The notes under the pieces are model-generated. The model did not search any database, was not told the origin of the DNA, and saw nothing but the letters and a program-made list of their open reading frames with translations. Position numbers and translations under genes: made by a program. DNA of 64,000 nucleotides from Blautia_A aquisgranensis (GTDB lineage: Bacteria; Bacillota; Clostridia; Lachnospirales; Lachnospiraceae). Position 1 is the first letter of the stretch. Every line of letters begins with the position of its first letter. The stretch is from positions 62,001-126,000 of the forward strand of contig NZ_JBBMEJ010000002.1 of NCBI RefSeq assembly GCF_040096615.1, in the 5' to 3' direction. Shown here piece by piece: positions 41,788 through 50,533 of this stretch.

Positions 41788-44249
41788 TGATTGACAAGCA
41801 GTTTGAGAAAGAGGAATTCAAAAAAAGCGTAAAAGAAAACGTAAAATTCCTTTATCGAAAAACACTGGAAGAGGCTACACAGGAGCAGATTTTTCAGGCT
41901 GTAAGCTACACTGTGAAGGACGTGATCATTGACAACTGGCTCAAGAGCCAGAAGGCGTATGAAAAACAGGACCCGAAGATTGTATATTATATGTCCATGG
42001 AGTTCCTTATGGGCCGTGCCCTTGGAAACAATCTGATCAACCTTGGTGCATACGGCGAGGTTAAGGAGGCTCTTGAGGAGCTTGGACTTGACATTAACTG
42101 CATCGAAGACCAGGAGCCGGATCCGGCTCTTGGAAACGGTGGACTTGGAAGACTGGCAGCATGCTTCCTGGATTCTCTTGCAACTCTGAACTACTGTGCA
42201 TACGGATGCGGAATCCGTTACCGTTATGGTATGTTTAAGCAGGAGATCCGTGACGGTTATCAGGTAGAGGCACCGGATAACTGGCTGAAGAACGGCTATC
42301 CTTTCGAGCTCCGTCGTCCGGAGTATGCAAAAGAAGTTCATTTCGGCGGATATGTACGCGTTGAGTGGGATCCGGTGAAGAACGAGAACAAATTTATCCA
42401 CGAGGGATATCAGGCAGTTAAGGCCGTTCCTTACGATATGCCGATCACAGGTTATAATAACGATGTTGTAAACACACTTCGTATCTGGGATGCAGAGCCG
42501 ATCGTAGACTTCAACCTTGACTCCTTCGACAAGGGTGATTATCACAACGCAGTAGAGCAGGAGAACCTTGCACGTACTATCGTTGAGGTACTTTACCCGA
42601 ATGATAACCATATGGCAGGTAAAGAGCTTCGTCTGAAACAGCAGTACTTCTTCGTATCTGCCAGCCTTCAGGCAGCGATTGCCAAATATAAGAAAACACA
42701 CGATGACATCACAAAGCTTCATGAGAAGGTTGTATTCCAGATGAACGATACTCATCCGACTGTAGCTGTTGCAGAGCTGATGCGTCTTCTTATGGATCAG
42801 GAAGGTCTTGGCTGGGATCAGGCATGGGATATCACAACAAAATGCTGTGCTTACACCAACCACACCATCATGTCCGAGGCACTTGAGAAATGGCCGATCG
42901 AGCTGTTCTCCAGACTGCTTCCGCGTGTATACCAGATCATCGAGGAGATCAACCGTCGTTTCATTCTTGAGATCCAGCAGAAATATCCTGGAAACTTTGA
43001 GAAGGTTAAGAAGATGGCGATCATCTATGACGGACAGGTTAAGATGGCTCACCTTGCGATCGTTGCAGGCTACTCTGTAAACGGTGTTGCACGCCTTCAT
43101 ACAGAAATCCTCAAGAATCAGGAGCTGAAGGATTTCTATGAGATGATGCCTGAGAAGTTTAACAACAAGACAAACGGTATCACACAGAGACGTTTCCTTG
43201 CTCATGGAAACCCGCTTCTGGCTGACTGGGTAACAGATAAGATCGGACCGGACTGGATCACAGATCTTTCCCAGCTTTCCAAACTGAAGGTTTATGCAGA
43301 CGATGAGAAAGCACTTCAGGAGTTCATGACCATTAAGTTCAAGAACAAAGAGCGTCTTGCAAAATATATCCTGGAGCACAATGGTGTTGAGGTTGATCCG
43401 CACTCCATCTTCGATATCCAGGTTAAGAGACTTCATGAGTACAAGCGTCAGCTTCTCAACATCCTGCATGTGATCTATCTGTACAACCAGATCAAGGCAC
43501 ATCCGGAGATGGATTTCTATCCGAGAACATTTATCTTTGGTGCAAAAGCTTCCGCAGCTTACGCACGTGCAAAGAAGATCATCAAGCTGATCAACTGTGT
43601 GGCAGATGTTGTAAACAATGATGCTTCCATCAACGGCAAGCTGAAGGTTGTATTCATCGAGAACTACCGTGTATCCAACGCTGAGATCATTTTTGCGGCA
43701 GCAGATGTTTCCGAGCAGATCTCCACAGCAAGTAAAGAGGCTTCCGGTACAGGTAACATGAAATTCATGCTGAATGGTGCTCCGACACTTGGAACCATGG
43801 ATGGTGCTAACGTTGAGATTGTACAGGAGGTTGGCGAGGAGAATGCATTTATCTTCGGTATGAGCTCCGACCAGATCATCAACTATGAGAATAACGGCGG
43901 TTACGATCCGGACTTCATCTACAACACAGATCCGGAGATCCGTCAGGTACTGATGCAGCTGATCAACGGAACCTTCTCCAGCGATACAGAGATGTTCCGT
44001 GACATCTACAATTCACTTCTCGACAAACGCAACATGCCGAGACCTGACCAGTACTTCATCCTTGGCGACTTCCGTTCCTATGCAGAAGCACAGAAACGTG
44101 TTGAGGAAGCATACAAAGATGAGAAACGCTGGGCTAAGATGGCACTTCTTAACACAGCATGCAGCGGTAAGTTCACATCCGACAGAACAATTCAGGAGTA
44201 TGTAGATGATATCTGGCACCTGGATAAGGTCATTGTGAAAGAGAACTAA
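41787..44249 (+). CDS. glgP: Glycogen/maltodextrin phosphorylase
   Basis: 820-residue GT35 phosphorylase that releases glucose-1-phosphate from alpha-1,4-glucans. The signatures include EPDPALGNGGLGRLAACFLDSLATL (N-terminal active-site loop, about 105), the HE(Y)KRQLLN segment, and the pyridoxal-phosphate lysine in EASGTGNMKFMLNG (about 655). ATG 41787 shares its A with the ileS stop, and GGAGG lies inside the ileS end, so the gene is translationally coupled to ileS. No promoter or terminator separates the two. Confidence 0.95.
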   Translation: MIDKQFEKEEFKKSVKENVKFLYRKTLEEATQEQIFQAVSYTVKDVIIDNWLKSQKAYEKQDPKIVYYMSMEFLMGRALGNNLINLGAYGEVKEALEELGLDINCIEDQEPDPALGNGGLGRLAACFLDSLATLNYCAYGCGIRYRYGMFKQEIRDGYQVEAPDNWLKNGYPFELRRPEYAKEVHFGGYVRVEWDPVKNENKFIHEGYQAVKAVPYDMPITGYNNDVVNTLRIWDAEPIVDFNLDSFDKGDYHNAVEQENLARTIVEVLYPNDNHMAGKELRLKQQYFFVSASLQAAIAKYKKTHDDITKLHEKVVFQMNDTHPTVAVAELMRLLMDQEGLGWDQAWDITTKCCAYTNHTIMSEALEKWPIELFSRLLPRVYQIIEEINRRFILEIQQKYPGNFEKVKKMAIIYDGQVKMAHLAIVAGYSVNGVARLHTEILKNQELKDFYEMMPEKFNNKTNGITQRRFLAHGNPLLADWVTDKIGPDWITDLSQLSKLKVYADDEKALQEFMTIKFKNKERLAKYILEHNGVEVDPHSIFDIQVKRLHEYKRQLLNILHVIYLYNQIKAHPEMDFYPRTFIFGAKASAAYARAKKIIKLINCVADVVNNDASINGKLKVVFIENYRVSNAEIIFAAADVSEQISTASKEASGTGNMKFMLNGAPTLGTMDGANVEIVQEVGEENAFIFGMSSDQIINYENNGGYDPDFIYNTDPEIRQVLMQLINGTFSSDTEMFRDIYNSLLDKRNMPRPDQYFILGDFRSYAEAQKRVEEAYKDEKRWAKMALLNTACSGKFTSDRTIQEYVDDIWHLDKVIVKEN

Positions 44250-44260
44250 GAAATATTGGT

Positions 44261-44300
44261 TTGACAACACCTGGTTTCATTTGTATAATGAAACCAGGTG
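44261..44300 (+). promoter_or_regulatory. Consensus promoter embedded in a 13-bp perfect palindrome
   Basis: TTGACA (44261-44266), 17-nt spacer, TATAAT (44284-44289): perfect consensus. A perfect inverted repeat, CACCTGGTTTCAT (44268-44280) and ATGAAACCAGGTG (44288-44300), surrounds the -10 region with a 7-nt loop. It may be an operator, or a 3' end structure for glgP mRNA, although no T-run follows. Confidence 0.8.
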
Positions 44301-44486
44301 AATAATTGAATGAGAAAAGCTTCCGGCGAACAGGTGAGATTCCTGTACAGGAAAATGCGTTGTCGTACAGTCGGCGGGCGGGAACTTTTAAAAAAAGATA
44401 GTGACTGAAACTGGTCAGTTTACGCATAAAGAACGTCTATCAGGTAACAGAAACCCCATGCGGGGCTTTTTCTGTTACCTTTTTTG
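44301..44486 (+). ncRNA. Cobalamin-riboswitch-like leader 1 with terminator
   Basis: Leader of about 185 nt. The core ACAGGTGAGATTCCTGTACA matches the GGTGnnAnTCC helix of B12 riboswitches; it is followed by GCGTTGTCGTACAGTCGGC, then TTTACGCAT closing with the earlier ATGCGT. The 3' part GAACGTCTATCAGGTAAC leads into a strong terminator (44443-44486; GGTAACAGAAA pairs with TTTCTGTTACC, then T6). The canonical CCGCnACTGT box is not exact, so this is a divergent member or a relative. A second copy at 48780-48964 shares all these blocks. Confidence 0.6.
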
Positions 44487-44567
44487 TTGCCTTTTTGGCA
44501 TCATGATCTTTCAATTAAAACAGCGAAAAAGAAAGCTGTCACCGAAAAATTAAAAGGAGGAAAGGTT

Positions 44568-47500
44568 ATGAAACGAAAAAAACTTCTCAGTATTCTTCTT
44601 GCAGGTGCCATGATCGGTACAGCTCCGGCTTCAGCCTGGGCAGCTGATTTCACAGATGAAAATATCAGCATGGCAGAAGATGTAACAGAAGGAGAAGCAG
44701 CAGAGGAGGACGTTTCGGAGCAGCAGGAAGCAGATGATTCTGAAGATGCTGTAGCAGAAATTGCAGAAAGCGATGAAGAGCAGACAGATGCGGAAGAGCT
44801 TTCACAGGCAGAGGATATTGCAGATTCTGATCAGAGCGTAGAGGCTTATGCACAGGAGGACGAGGATCCATTTTCTGATGGAGAGGCTGTAGCAACATTT
44901 GATGATGGACATACAAGTGAAGATCTGATACTGGCAGGAACAGGTACAGAGGCAGATCCGTACCTTGTTACATCCACAGCTGACATTCAGGCAGTTGCAG
45001 ATTATGTAAACAATGGAAAAGGTACCTTTGTAAATCAGTATCTGAAATTTACAGAGGATATCACACTTCCGGAAGGTTGGACTCCGATCGGAACAAAATC
45101 ATCTAAATTCCAGGGAAATCTGGATGGTGACAACCATCTGCTGACAGTACCGAAAGGTGAGAAATGTCTTTTCGGCTATGTGGCAGATTCTACTTTGAAA
45201 AATCTGAATATCTATGGAGAGCAGATCGCGTCCGACGGTGTTGTCTGTAATTATGAGGTTGATTACAGTTCCTACAATCCGATCAAGATCGACAACGTAA
45301 CTTTAAAGGCAGGAACACAGACTCTGAAATCCGGATTTATCGGAGGATACGCATCCGGAAATAATCAGATCACGATCACCAACAGTACTGTAGAGAAAGG
45401 CGTCGTGATTGGATATGATAAAGCGCAGTCCAATATCGGCTCTTTTGGCGGTGACTTCAACGGAACGATTGAGAACTGTGTAAGTTACGCAGACGTTTAC
45501 GGAACAAAATATGTAGGTGGTATCAGCGGAAACAAAGGTCAGTCTATGGGAAATTACACACTGAAAGACTGTAAGTTCTATGGAACAGTAACTGCAAGCG
45601 GTAATTATGCAGGTGGTATTTCCGGCGGCGGATACGGCGGAACCATGTGGGGTGAAGCGAGCGCACCGAATACGCCGGGCGTAACGATTCAGAACTGCTA
45701 TTCCAACGGAACGATCACAGGAAAAGACTATGTAGGCGGTATCCTTGGTTCCGAGACAGGTATGGTACAGTGCTGGGAGAACGGCACTCAGTATGTACAG
45801 AACAATTCCTTTGAGGGAACCGTAAGCGCAACAGACGGAACACGTGTCGGCGGCGTGATCGGTTATATCAAAGGTATTGATAAATATAATGTTATTGAGA
45901 ATAATGAGTATACATGTAAAGGCGTAAAGGGTATCGGCGCAGTTGATTTTGTTGATACAAGTTACGCAAATCCTGCACCTGTTGAAGGGGTAATCTATTA
46001 CAGCTCAGAAAACGGAAGACCAAGCGGTATTTCCGGTGCAACCAAGGCACAGCAGAACCGTACAGATGATCCTCTTGGTGTGGATGCAGACAAGCTTGTC
46101 AGACTGGTTGCTCCGAAGATTAAGGTTTCCCTTACAATTTTAGGTGATCATGTTCATGACAGCGATGCAGATCATGAGTATCATACATATTATGCAGGAA
46201 ATCTGGAAACCTGGCTTGAGCAGAGCGAGTATACCGTTGTAGAGGGATCTACAGCAAAAGATGTTATTGACGCAGCACTGCTTGCGAATAACATGACATG
46301 CGATAATCCATCCGGAAACTACATCGCGTCTATCACAAAAGATGGTGTTACACTTGGTGAATTTACAAACGGTAAAAACAGCGGTTGGATGGACACGATA
46401 AACGGCGTTTATCCAGAGGTTGGAATTGCTGAACAGAAAGTACAGAATAACGACCAGATCGTGCTTCACTATACAGACTGGTATGGAGAAGAGGGCGTTC
46501 ACACCTGGTCAGAAGCCTGGACATCAGATGAAAATGCACACTGGCATGAGTGCACTGATGGCGGATGGTGTAATATTTCAAGCAACGAAAGAAAGAACGG
46601 ATACGCAGCACATACCTTTGATGAAGGTAAAGTAACAAAAAAAGCAACTTATACAGAGAAAGGTGCTAAAACATACACCTGTACAGTATGTGGCTATGAA
46701 AAGACAGAAGAACTTCCGGTAGTTCCGCATCAGCACAAATGGGATAACGGAAAAGTGACCAAGGCAGCAACCTGCAAGACCACAGGCATTAAAACATATA
46801 CCTGCAGCGTCTGCGGCAAGACAAAAACAGAAAAGATCCCGGTAACATCCCAGCATAAATGGAACAACGGAAAAGTAACCAAGGCAGCAACCTGCAAGAC
46901 AACAGGTGTAAAAACATATACCTGCAGCGTCTGCGGAAAGACAAAGACAGAAAAGATCCCGGTAATTGCACATACTTACACCTGGAAAACAACTGCAAAG
47001 GCAACTGTATTCAAACCGGCAGTACAGACAAAGGTATGCTCAAAATGCGGATATAAGACAAAATCAACCAGACCTTACGGTAAAAAACTTACTCCGACTC
47101 TGAAACTGAATGTAACAAAATTCACACTTAAGGTAAATCAGCTTACAACCAGAGTAAAAGCAACAGGTCTTGCAAATGGTGATTCCGTAAAATCCTGGAC
47201 ATCCAGCAACAAAAATATTGTGACTGTAAACAGCAAGGGCGAGATCAAAGCCGGAAAGAAAACCGGAACAGCCAAAATTACAGTAACATTAAAGAGTGGA
47301 AAAAAAGGTTATATTACAGTAACCGTACAGAAAACAGCTGTAAAAACAACTAAGATTTCCGGTGTAAAATCTTCTCTTACTCTGACAAAAGGAAAGAAAA
47401 CAACACTGAAACCGGTAATCAGTCCGTTTACTTCCACTGAGAAGATCACATACACAACTTCAAATAAAAATGTAGTTACTGTAAACAGCAAAGGTGAGAT

Positions 47501-47582
47501 CACAGCAAAGAAAAAAGGAACAGCAACAATTACTGTTAAGAGTGGTAACAAGAAAGTAACATGTAAGGTAACTGTTAAATAA
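44568..47582 (+). CDS. Secreted DUF4430 protein with GLUG-like and Ig-like repeats
   Basis: 1004 residues from ATG 44568 (AAGGAGG upstream). Signal peptide KRKKLLSILLAGAMIGTAPASAWA; acidic linker to about residue 130; four or more glycine-rich GG(I/V)xGxxxG repeats of GLUG/beta-helix type (about 257-435: GGISGNKGQ, GGISGGGYGG, GGILGSETG, GGVIGYIKG); a transcobalamin-like DUF4430 domain (about 540-640, with GWMDTINGVYPEVGI and DQIVLHY); CxxC repeats (CTVCGY, CSVCGK twice, CSKCGY; about 680-825); and C-terminal Big_2-like Ig repeats. There is no LPXTG or SLH motif. Its own riboswitch-like leader links it to corrinoid handling; ligand binding is inferred. Confidence 0.75.
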   Translation: MKRKKLLSILLAGAMIGTAPASAWAADFTDENISMAEDVTEGEAAEEDVSEQQEADDSEDAVAEIAESDEEQTDAEELSQAEDIADSDQSVEAYAQEDEDPFSDGEAVATFDDGHTSEDLILAGTGTEADPYLVTSTADIQAVADYVNNGKGTFVNQYLKFTEDITLPEGWTPIGTKSSKFQGNLDGDNHLLTVPKGEKCLFGYVADSTLKNLNIYGEQIASDGVVCNYEVDYSSYNPIKIDNVTLKAGTQTLKSGFIGGYASGNNQITITNSTVEKGVVIGYDKAQSNIGSFGGDFNGTIENCVSYADVYGTKYVGGISGNKGQSMGNYTLKDCKFYGTVTASGNYAGGISGGGYGGTMWGEASAPNTPGVTIQNCYSNGTITGKDYVGGILGSETGMVQCWENGTQYVQNNSFEGTVSATDGTRVGGVIGYIKGIDKYNVIENNEYTCKGVKGIGAVDFVDTSYANPAPVEGVIYYSSENGRPSGISGATKAQQNRTDDPLGVDADKLVRLVAPKIKVSLTILGDHVHDSDADHEYHTYYAGNLETWLEQSEYTVVEGSTAKDVIDAALLANNMTCDNPSGNYIASITKDGVTLGEFTNGKNSGWMDTINGVYPEVGIAEQKVQNNDQIVLHYTDWYGEEGVHTWSEAWTSDENAHWHECTDGGWCNISSNERKNGYAAHTFDEGKVTKKATYTEKGAKTYTCTVCGYEKTEELPVVPHQHKWDNGKVTKAATCKTTGIKTYTCSVCGKTKTEKIPVTSQHKWNNGKVTKAATCKTTGVKTYTCSVCGKTKTEKIPVIAHTYTWKTTAKATVFKPAVQTKVCSKCGYKTKSTRPYGKKLTPTLKLNVTKFTLKVNQLTTRVKATGLANGDSVKSWTSSNKNIVTVNSKGEIKAGKKTGTAKITVTLKSGKKGYITVTVQKTAVKTTKISGVKSSLTLTKGKKTTLKPVISPFTSTEKITYTTSNKNVVTVNSKGEITAKKKGTATITVKSGNKKVTCKVTVK
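46731..46970 (+). repeat. Tandem 120-bp repeat inside the DUF4430 gene
   Basis: Two adjacent 120-bp units (each 40 codons encoding HKW(D/N)NGKVTKAATCKTTG.. CSVCGK) are almost identical at the nucleotide level, so copy number could change by slippage or recombination. Confidence 0.8.
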
Positions 47583-47605
47583 ACAGAAAAATAAGAACAA
47601 AAAAT

Positions 47606-47651
47606 GGCTCTGCTTCACAGAAAATAATGATGTGAAGCAGAGCCGTTTTTT
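47606..47651. terminator. Bidirectional terminator between convergent genes
   Basis: Perfect 14-bp stem GGCTCTGCTTCACA (47606-47619) / TGTGAAGCAGAGCC (47631-47644) with a T-run to the right and A-run to the left; serves the DUF4430 gene and the convergent leucine-rich-repeat gene. Confidence 0.92.
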
Positions 47652-47653
47652 AT

Positions 47654-48481
47654 TTAAAGATATTCAACGTTAAAATCAAATTCTTTGCAGTAGTCATCTA
47701 CTTTAGAACCCTTATAGCATCGGATCGTGCATGCACGGTTGATGATCCAGGAACCGATAAAATCCGGATTATGGTAAATCTCCAGATACTTCATACGGTT
47801 ACAGCCGTGAAAGACCCATTTGCCGATATAGCGGATACCTGTAGGAAGACAGACATGAGTAAGATTCTTACATTTGAAAAAGGCACTTTCCTCCAGTACT
47901 TCCAGAGACTGAGGAAGCTTCAGATGATCGATTGCACAGAAGTAAAAAGCTTCTTTGCCGATCTGCTTCAGTCCCTCCGGGAAATTTACAGAGGAGAGAT
48001 TTTTGCATTTGTAAAAAGCGCGAGCCTCAATTTCTGTAAGCGCGGGAGGAAGATCCAGTGATTCCAGAGAGGTACACTGCGAAAAAGCTTCGGAACGAAT
48101 ACGGGAAATCTGGGAATTATCCGGAAAAATTATGCATCCAAGCTTACGGTTTTCCTGAAAGGCAGCTTTTGGGATTGAGGAAAGTGATTGGGAAAGAGTG
48201 ACTTTTTCCAGGGAATTGCACTGAGAAAAAACGTTGGAACCTAAAGTCTCCACCTGTGTGGGAAGATCGACCTCTGTCAGAAGAGAACAGCCCTGAAAGG
48301 TTCTGGCTCCGATATTCTTCAGTGTATCCGGAAAACAGACGGAAGAAATCTTGGTTTTCTTCTGAAATGCTTCGGAAGCGATATATTCAACAGGCGCAGG
48401 AATCTTTACATTTTGGGAAAGATAGTTCCTGGCATTGGTTTTGGAAATAACGCGGTTGGATCTGTAATAAGTACCTGACAT
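47654..48481 (-). CDS. BspA-type leucine-rich repeat protein (LRR_5)
   Basis: 275 residues of tandem BspA/Treponema-type LRR_5 repeats, about 23 residues each (for example ITEIEARAFYKCKNLSSVNFPEGLKQIGKEAFYFC); at least eight units are visible. No signal peptide is seen from the chosen start ATG 48481 (AAAGGAG at proper spacing on the minus strand); a longer frame from 48538 adds no better one. The C-terminal cap reads FIGSWIINRACTIRCYKGSKVDDYCKEF. It might be a cytoplasmic or leaderless repeat protein. It lies opposite to the corrinoid genes, between their two leaders; a functional link is unknown. Confidence 0.8.
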   Translation of the reverse strand: MSGTYYRSNRVISKTNARNYLSQNVKIPAPVEYIASEAFQKKTKISSVCFPDTLKNIGARTFQGCSLLTEVDLPTQVETLGSNVFSQCNSLEKVTLSQSLSSIPKAAFQENRKLGCIIFPDNSQISRIRSEAFSQCTSLESLDLPPALTEIEARAFYKCKNLSSVNFPEGLKQIGKEAFYFCAIDHLKLPQSLEVLEESAFFKCKNLTHVCLPTGIRYIGKWVFHGCNRMKYLEIYHNPDFIGSWIINRACTIRCYKGSKVDDYCKEFDFNVEYL

Positions 48482-48744
48482 AAAAAGACTCCTTTGACAT
48501 AAAAAAGACACCGCATCACAGGCAGATACGATATCCAAAAAAGACTTCTTTGTTTATCACACGTGTAATGGTAGGCAATATTTCCAAGCAAGTCTCCTGA
48601 CTTATACAGTTACACTTATTTCCTTTTCATACGATATAGTATAATCGTTAATAAATACTTGAAAATGTCTAAATTTATTATTTGGGTGTCTGATTATTAT
48701 AGCACAGAAAAGAATTATATACAATTGTTTTTGACGCTTTTTAT
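48482..48744. other. Divergent intergenic region of the LRR gene and leader 2
   Basis: AT-rich DNA. On the minus strand, about 48584-48605 reads as the small hairpin AAGTC-AGGA-GACTT followed by GCTTGG, reminiscent of the AGTCAGGAGAC segment near the 3' end of B12 riboswitches, and TATACT at about 48645-48655 may be a -10 box. I cannot assemble a full riboswitch from it. No gene is supported. Confidence 0.3.
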
Positions 48745-48773
48745 TTGACAGATAACAGGAAATGAACTATACT
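48745..48773 (+). promoter_or_regulatory. Promoter of the corrinoid/ECF operon
   Basis: TTGACA at 48745-48750, 17-nt spacer, TATACT at 48768-48773. The -10 lies in a small palindrome, TATACT-ttt-AGTATA (48768-48782). Confidence 0.8.
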
Positions 48774-48779
48774 TTTAGT

Positions 48780-48964
48780 ATAAATTTCATACAGGGAGAA
48801 ATACAGGCAAACAGGCGTAATTCCTGTACATATAAGTGCGATGTCGTATAGTCGGCAGGCCGTTTTTCTTTATGTGTAAGGTAGAAGCATTTGTTTGCGC
48901 ATAGGAACGTCTATCAGGTAACGGATTCCCTTTAAAGAGGGATTATTTTCCGTTACCTTTTTTG
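48780..48964 (+). ncRNA. Cobalamin-riboswitch-like leader 2 with terminator
   Basis: Second copy of the leader at 44301-44486. Shared blocks: ACAGGCGTAATTCCTGTACA, GTGCGATGTCGTATAGTCGGC, TTTGCGCATAGGAACG and TCTATCAGGTAACGGA. The terminator uses GGTAACGGA (48917-48925) with TCCGTTACC (48949-48957) and T7, as in leader 1 but with a different loop. Conserved unpaired blocks with variable helices are what a ligand-binding RNA shows. A B12 ligand is supported by the core helix and by the downstream transcobalamin-like and ECF genes. Confidence 0.62.
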
Positions 48965-48995
48965 TTGCTCTTTTGTGCAGAAAAAAGGAGGAAAA

Positions 48996-50513
48996 ATGGA
49001 AAGTAAAAAGAAAAAGACGCTGTTTAATGTGATTATGGTAGTGCTGATCCTGGTTATTGCCGGATGCGGAGTTATGGCAGTAGGAAACCTGAAAGGGTGG
49101 TTTGATAAAGGCACAGACAGCGTTCTGATGACAAAAGATGTAAAAGGTGTAGCGAATATCGAAAGAAACGGAGTCGGCTACGGACTTGAAAAAAATGTTT
49201 CGCTGAGAGACGGAGATACGATTGAAACCAAAAACGGAACCACGGCAGAGCTTTCAGCCGGTGAAAAAAATATTCTTTCGCTGAATGCCAATACAAAGCT
49301 TACTGCAGAATCCGTAGAAAAAAATAATCTCAGATTTTCAGTTGAACAGGGAGAGATTTTTTCGGATTTTACAGATTCTGTCGGAAAGACAGAACTTACC
49401 TTTGATGAAAATAAGATTACTTTTGAAAAGGGCGTTTTTTCTGTCAGTGCACAGTCTGGCAGCGGCGCTATTTATGTTTTTAAAGATGAGCTGGAACTGG
49501 ATGAGGCAGATGGAAGTACTGCTACTGTAAAGGCCGGTGAAAGTGCCCAGATAACCAAAGACGAAGATGGAAACTGGAAAGTCGAAACCAGTAAAATTTC
49601 GGCAGGATCATTAAACGAATACATGATTCAGCAGCTGATGGGATGCCAGGACAAAGAGGAACTGTGTTTCACAGCAGATGAACTTCAGAAAGTACTGGAT
49701 GACAGAGCCGCAGAGAAAAAAGCAGCTCTGGAAAAAAGTCTGTCCTCTGCAAACAAGATCCCCAAAACTTCTGGAAAATCGGAAAATAAAGCAAGCAGTA
49801 ATAAAAATAACAGTAATAAAAATAGTGATAAATCTGGTAATCAGAGCACAGATGCAGGCACAGCCAATGAAAGTGTAGGGGAAAGCTCCGTAGAGGAATA
49901 CACACCAGATGCATCTGAGAACACTACAGACAGTTCGACAGAAAATGGAGAAGATATATCTGCTGCGGATACGGACGAAAGTGCAGATGCAGGCTCAGAC
50001 ACCAATGCGGATGCAGATGCCAATACAAATGATGATGTAAATACGGATAACACAGCAGATGATGATTACAATAATGATACAGATACCGACTCTTCAGATA
50101 TCCGGCAGTGTACGATCACGATTCGCTGCGATACCATTCTTGATAATATGGATGATCTTACTTCCGGAAAAGAGGCATACGTACCGTCAAACGGAATTAT
50201 CCTGGATACCAGCACAGTAGAGTTCTCAGAAGGAGAAACTGTTTTTGATGTACTTCAGAGAGTCTGCGATTATGCAGGAATCCAGCTGGAATATTCCTGG
50301 ACACCAATGTATGACAGTTATTATATTCAGGGAATTAATAATCTTTATGAATTTGACTGTGGTGCACAGTCAGGCTGGATGTTTAAAGTAAATGGATGGT
50401 TCCCTAATTACGGATGCTCCAAATATACACTGGAAGACGGAGATGATATTGTATGGTGCTTCACCTGTAACGGTCTTGGTGCTGATGTTGGCGCAGACTA
50501 TAACGGTGAATGA
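48996..50513 (+). CDS. DUF4430 lipoprotein, transcobalamin beta-domain-like
   Basis: 505 residues. The N-terminus KKKKTLFNVIMVVLILVIAGCG has a lipobox (IAGC), so it is likely lipid-anchored outside the membrane. Residues about 45-200 resemble a FecR-like beta domain (NGTTAELSAGEKNILSLNANTKL). A long S/D/N/T-rich acidic linker (about 260-375) leads to a C-terminal DUF4430 domain (about 400-498: VFDVLQRVCDYAGIQLEY, GWMFKVNGWFPNYGCSKYTLEDGDDIVW). This domain is related to the C-terminal beta domain of transcobalamin and intrinsic factor. First gene of the ECF operon, directly after leader 2; its stop is coupled to the next gene. A role as B12-docking lipoprotein is inferred. Confidence 0.8.
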   Translation: MESKKKKTLFNVIMVVLILVIAGCGVMAVGNLKGWFDKGTDSVLMTKDVKGVANIERNGVGYGLEKNVSLRDGDTIETKNGTTAELSAGEKNILSLNANTKLTAESVEKNNLRFSVEQGEIFSDFTDSVGKTELTFDENKITFEKGVFSVSAQSGSGAIYVFKDELELDEADGSTATVKAGESAQITKDEDGNWKVETSKISAGSLNEYMIQQLMGCQDKEELCFTADELQKVLDDRAAEKKAALEKSLSSANKIPKTSGKSENKASSNKNNSNKNSDKSGNQSTDAGTANESVGESSVEEYTPDASENTTDSSTENGEDISAADTDESADAGSDTNADADANTNDDVNTDNTADDDYNNDTDTDSSDIRQCTITIRCDTILDNMDDLTSGKEAYVPSNGIILDTSTVEFSEGETVFDVLQRVCDYAGIQLEYSWTPMYDSYYIQGINNLYEFDCGAQSGWMFKVNGWFPNYGCSKYTLEDGDDIVWCFTCNGLGADVGADYNGE

Positions 50514-50533
50514 CAGCAAAGGGAGTAAAAGAT

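Noticed and set aside
41784..43502. 572-codon minus-strand frame opposite glgP
   Set aside because: Codon-bias mirror of glgP; no recognisable domains.
44301..44486. Canonical T-box or SAM riboswitch
   Set aside because: No AGGGTGG T-box sequence or SAM-I core; the GGTGnnAnTCC-type helix fits a cobalamin-like leader better.
46731..46970. CRISPR-like array
   Set aside because: The repeats are in-frame 40-codon protein repeats without spacers.
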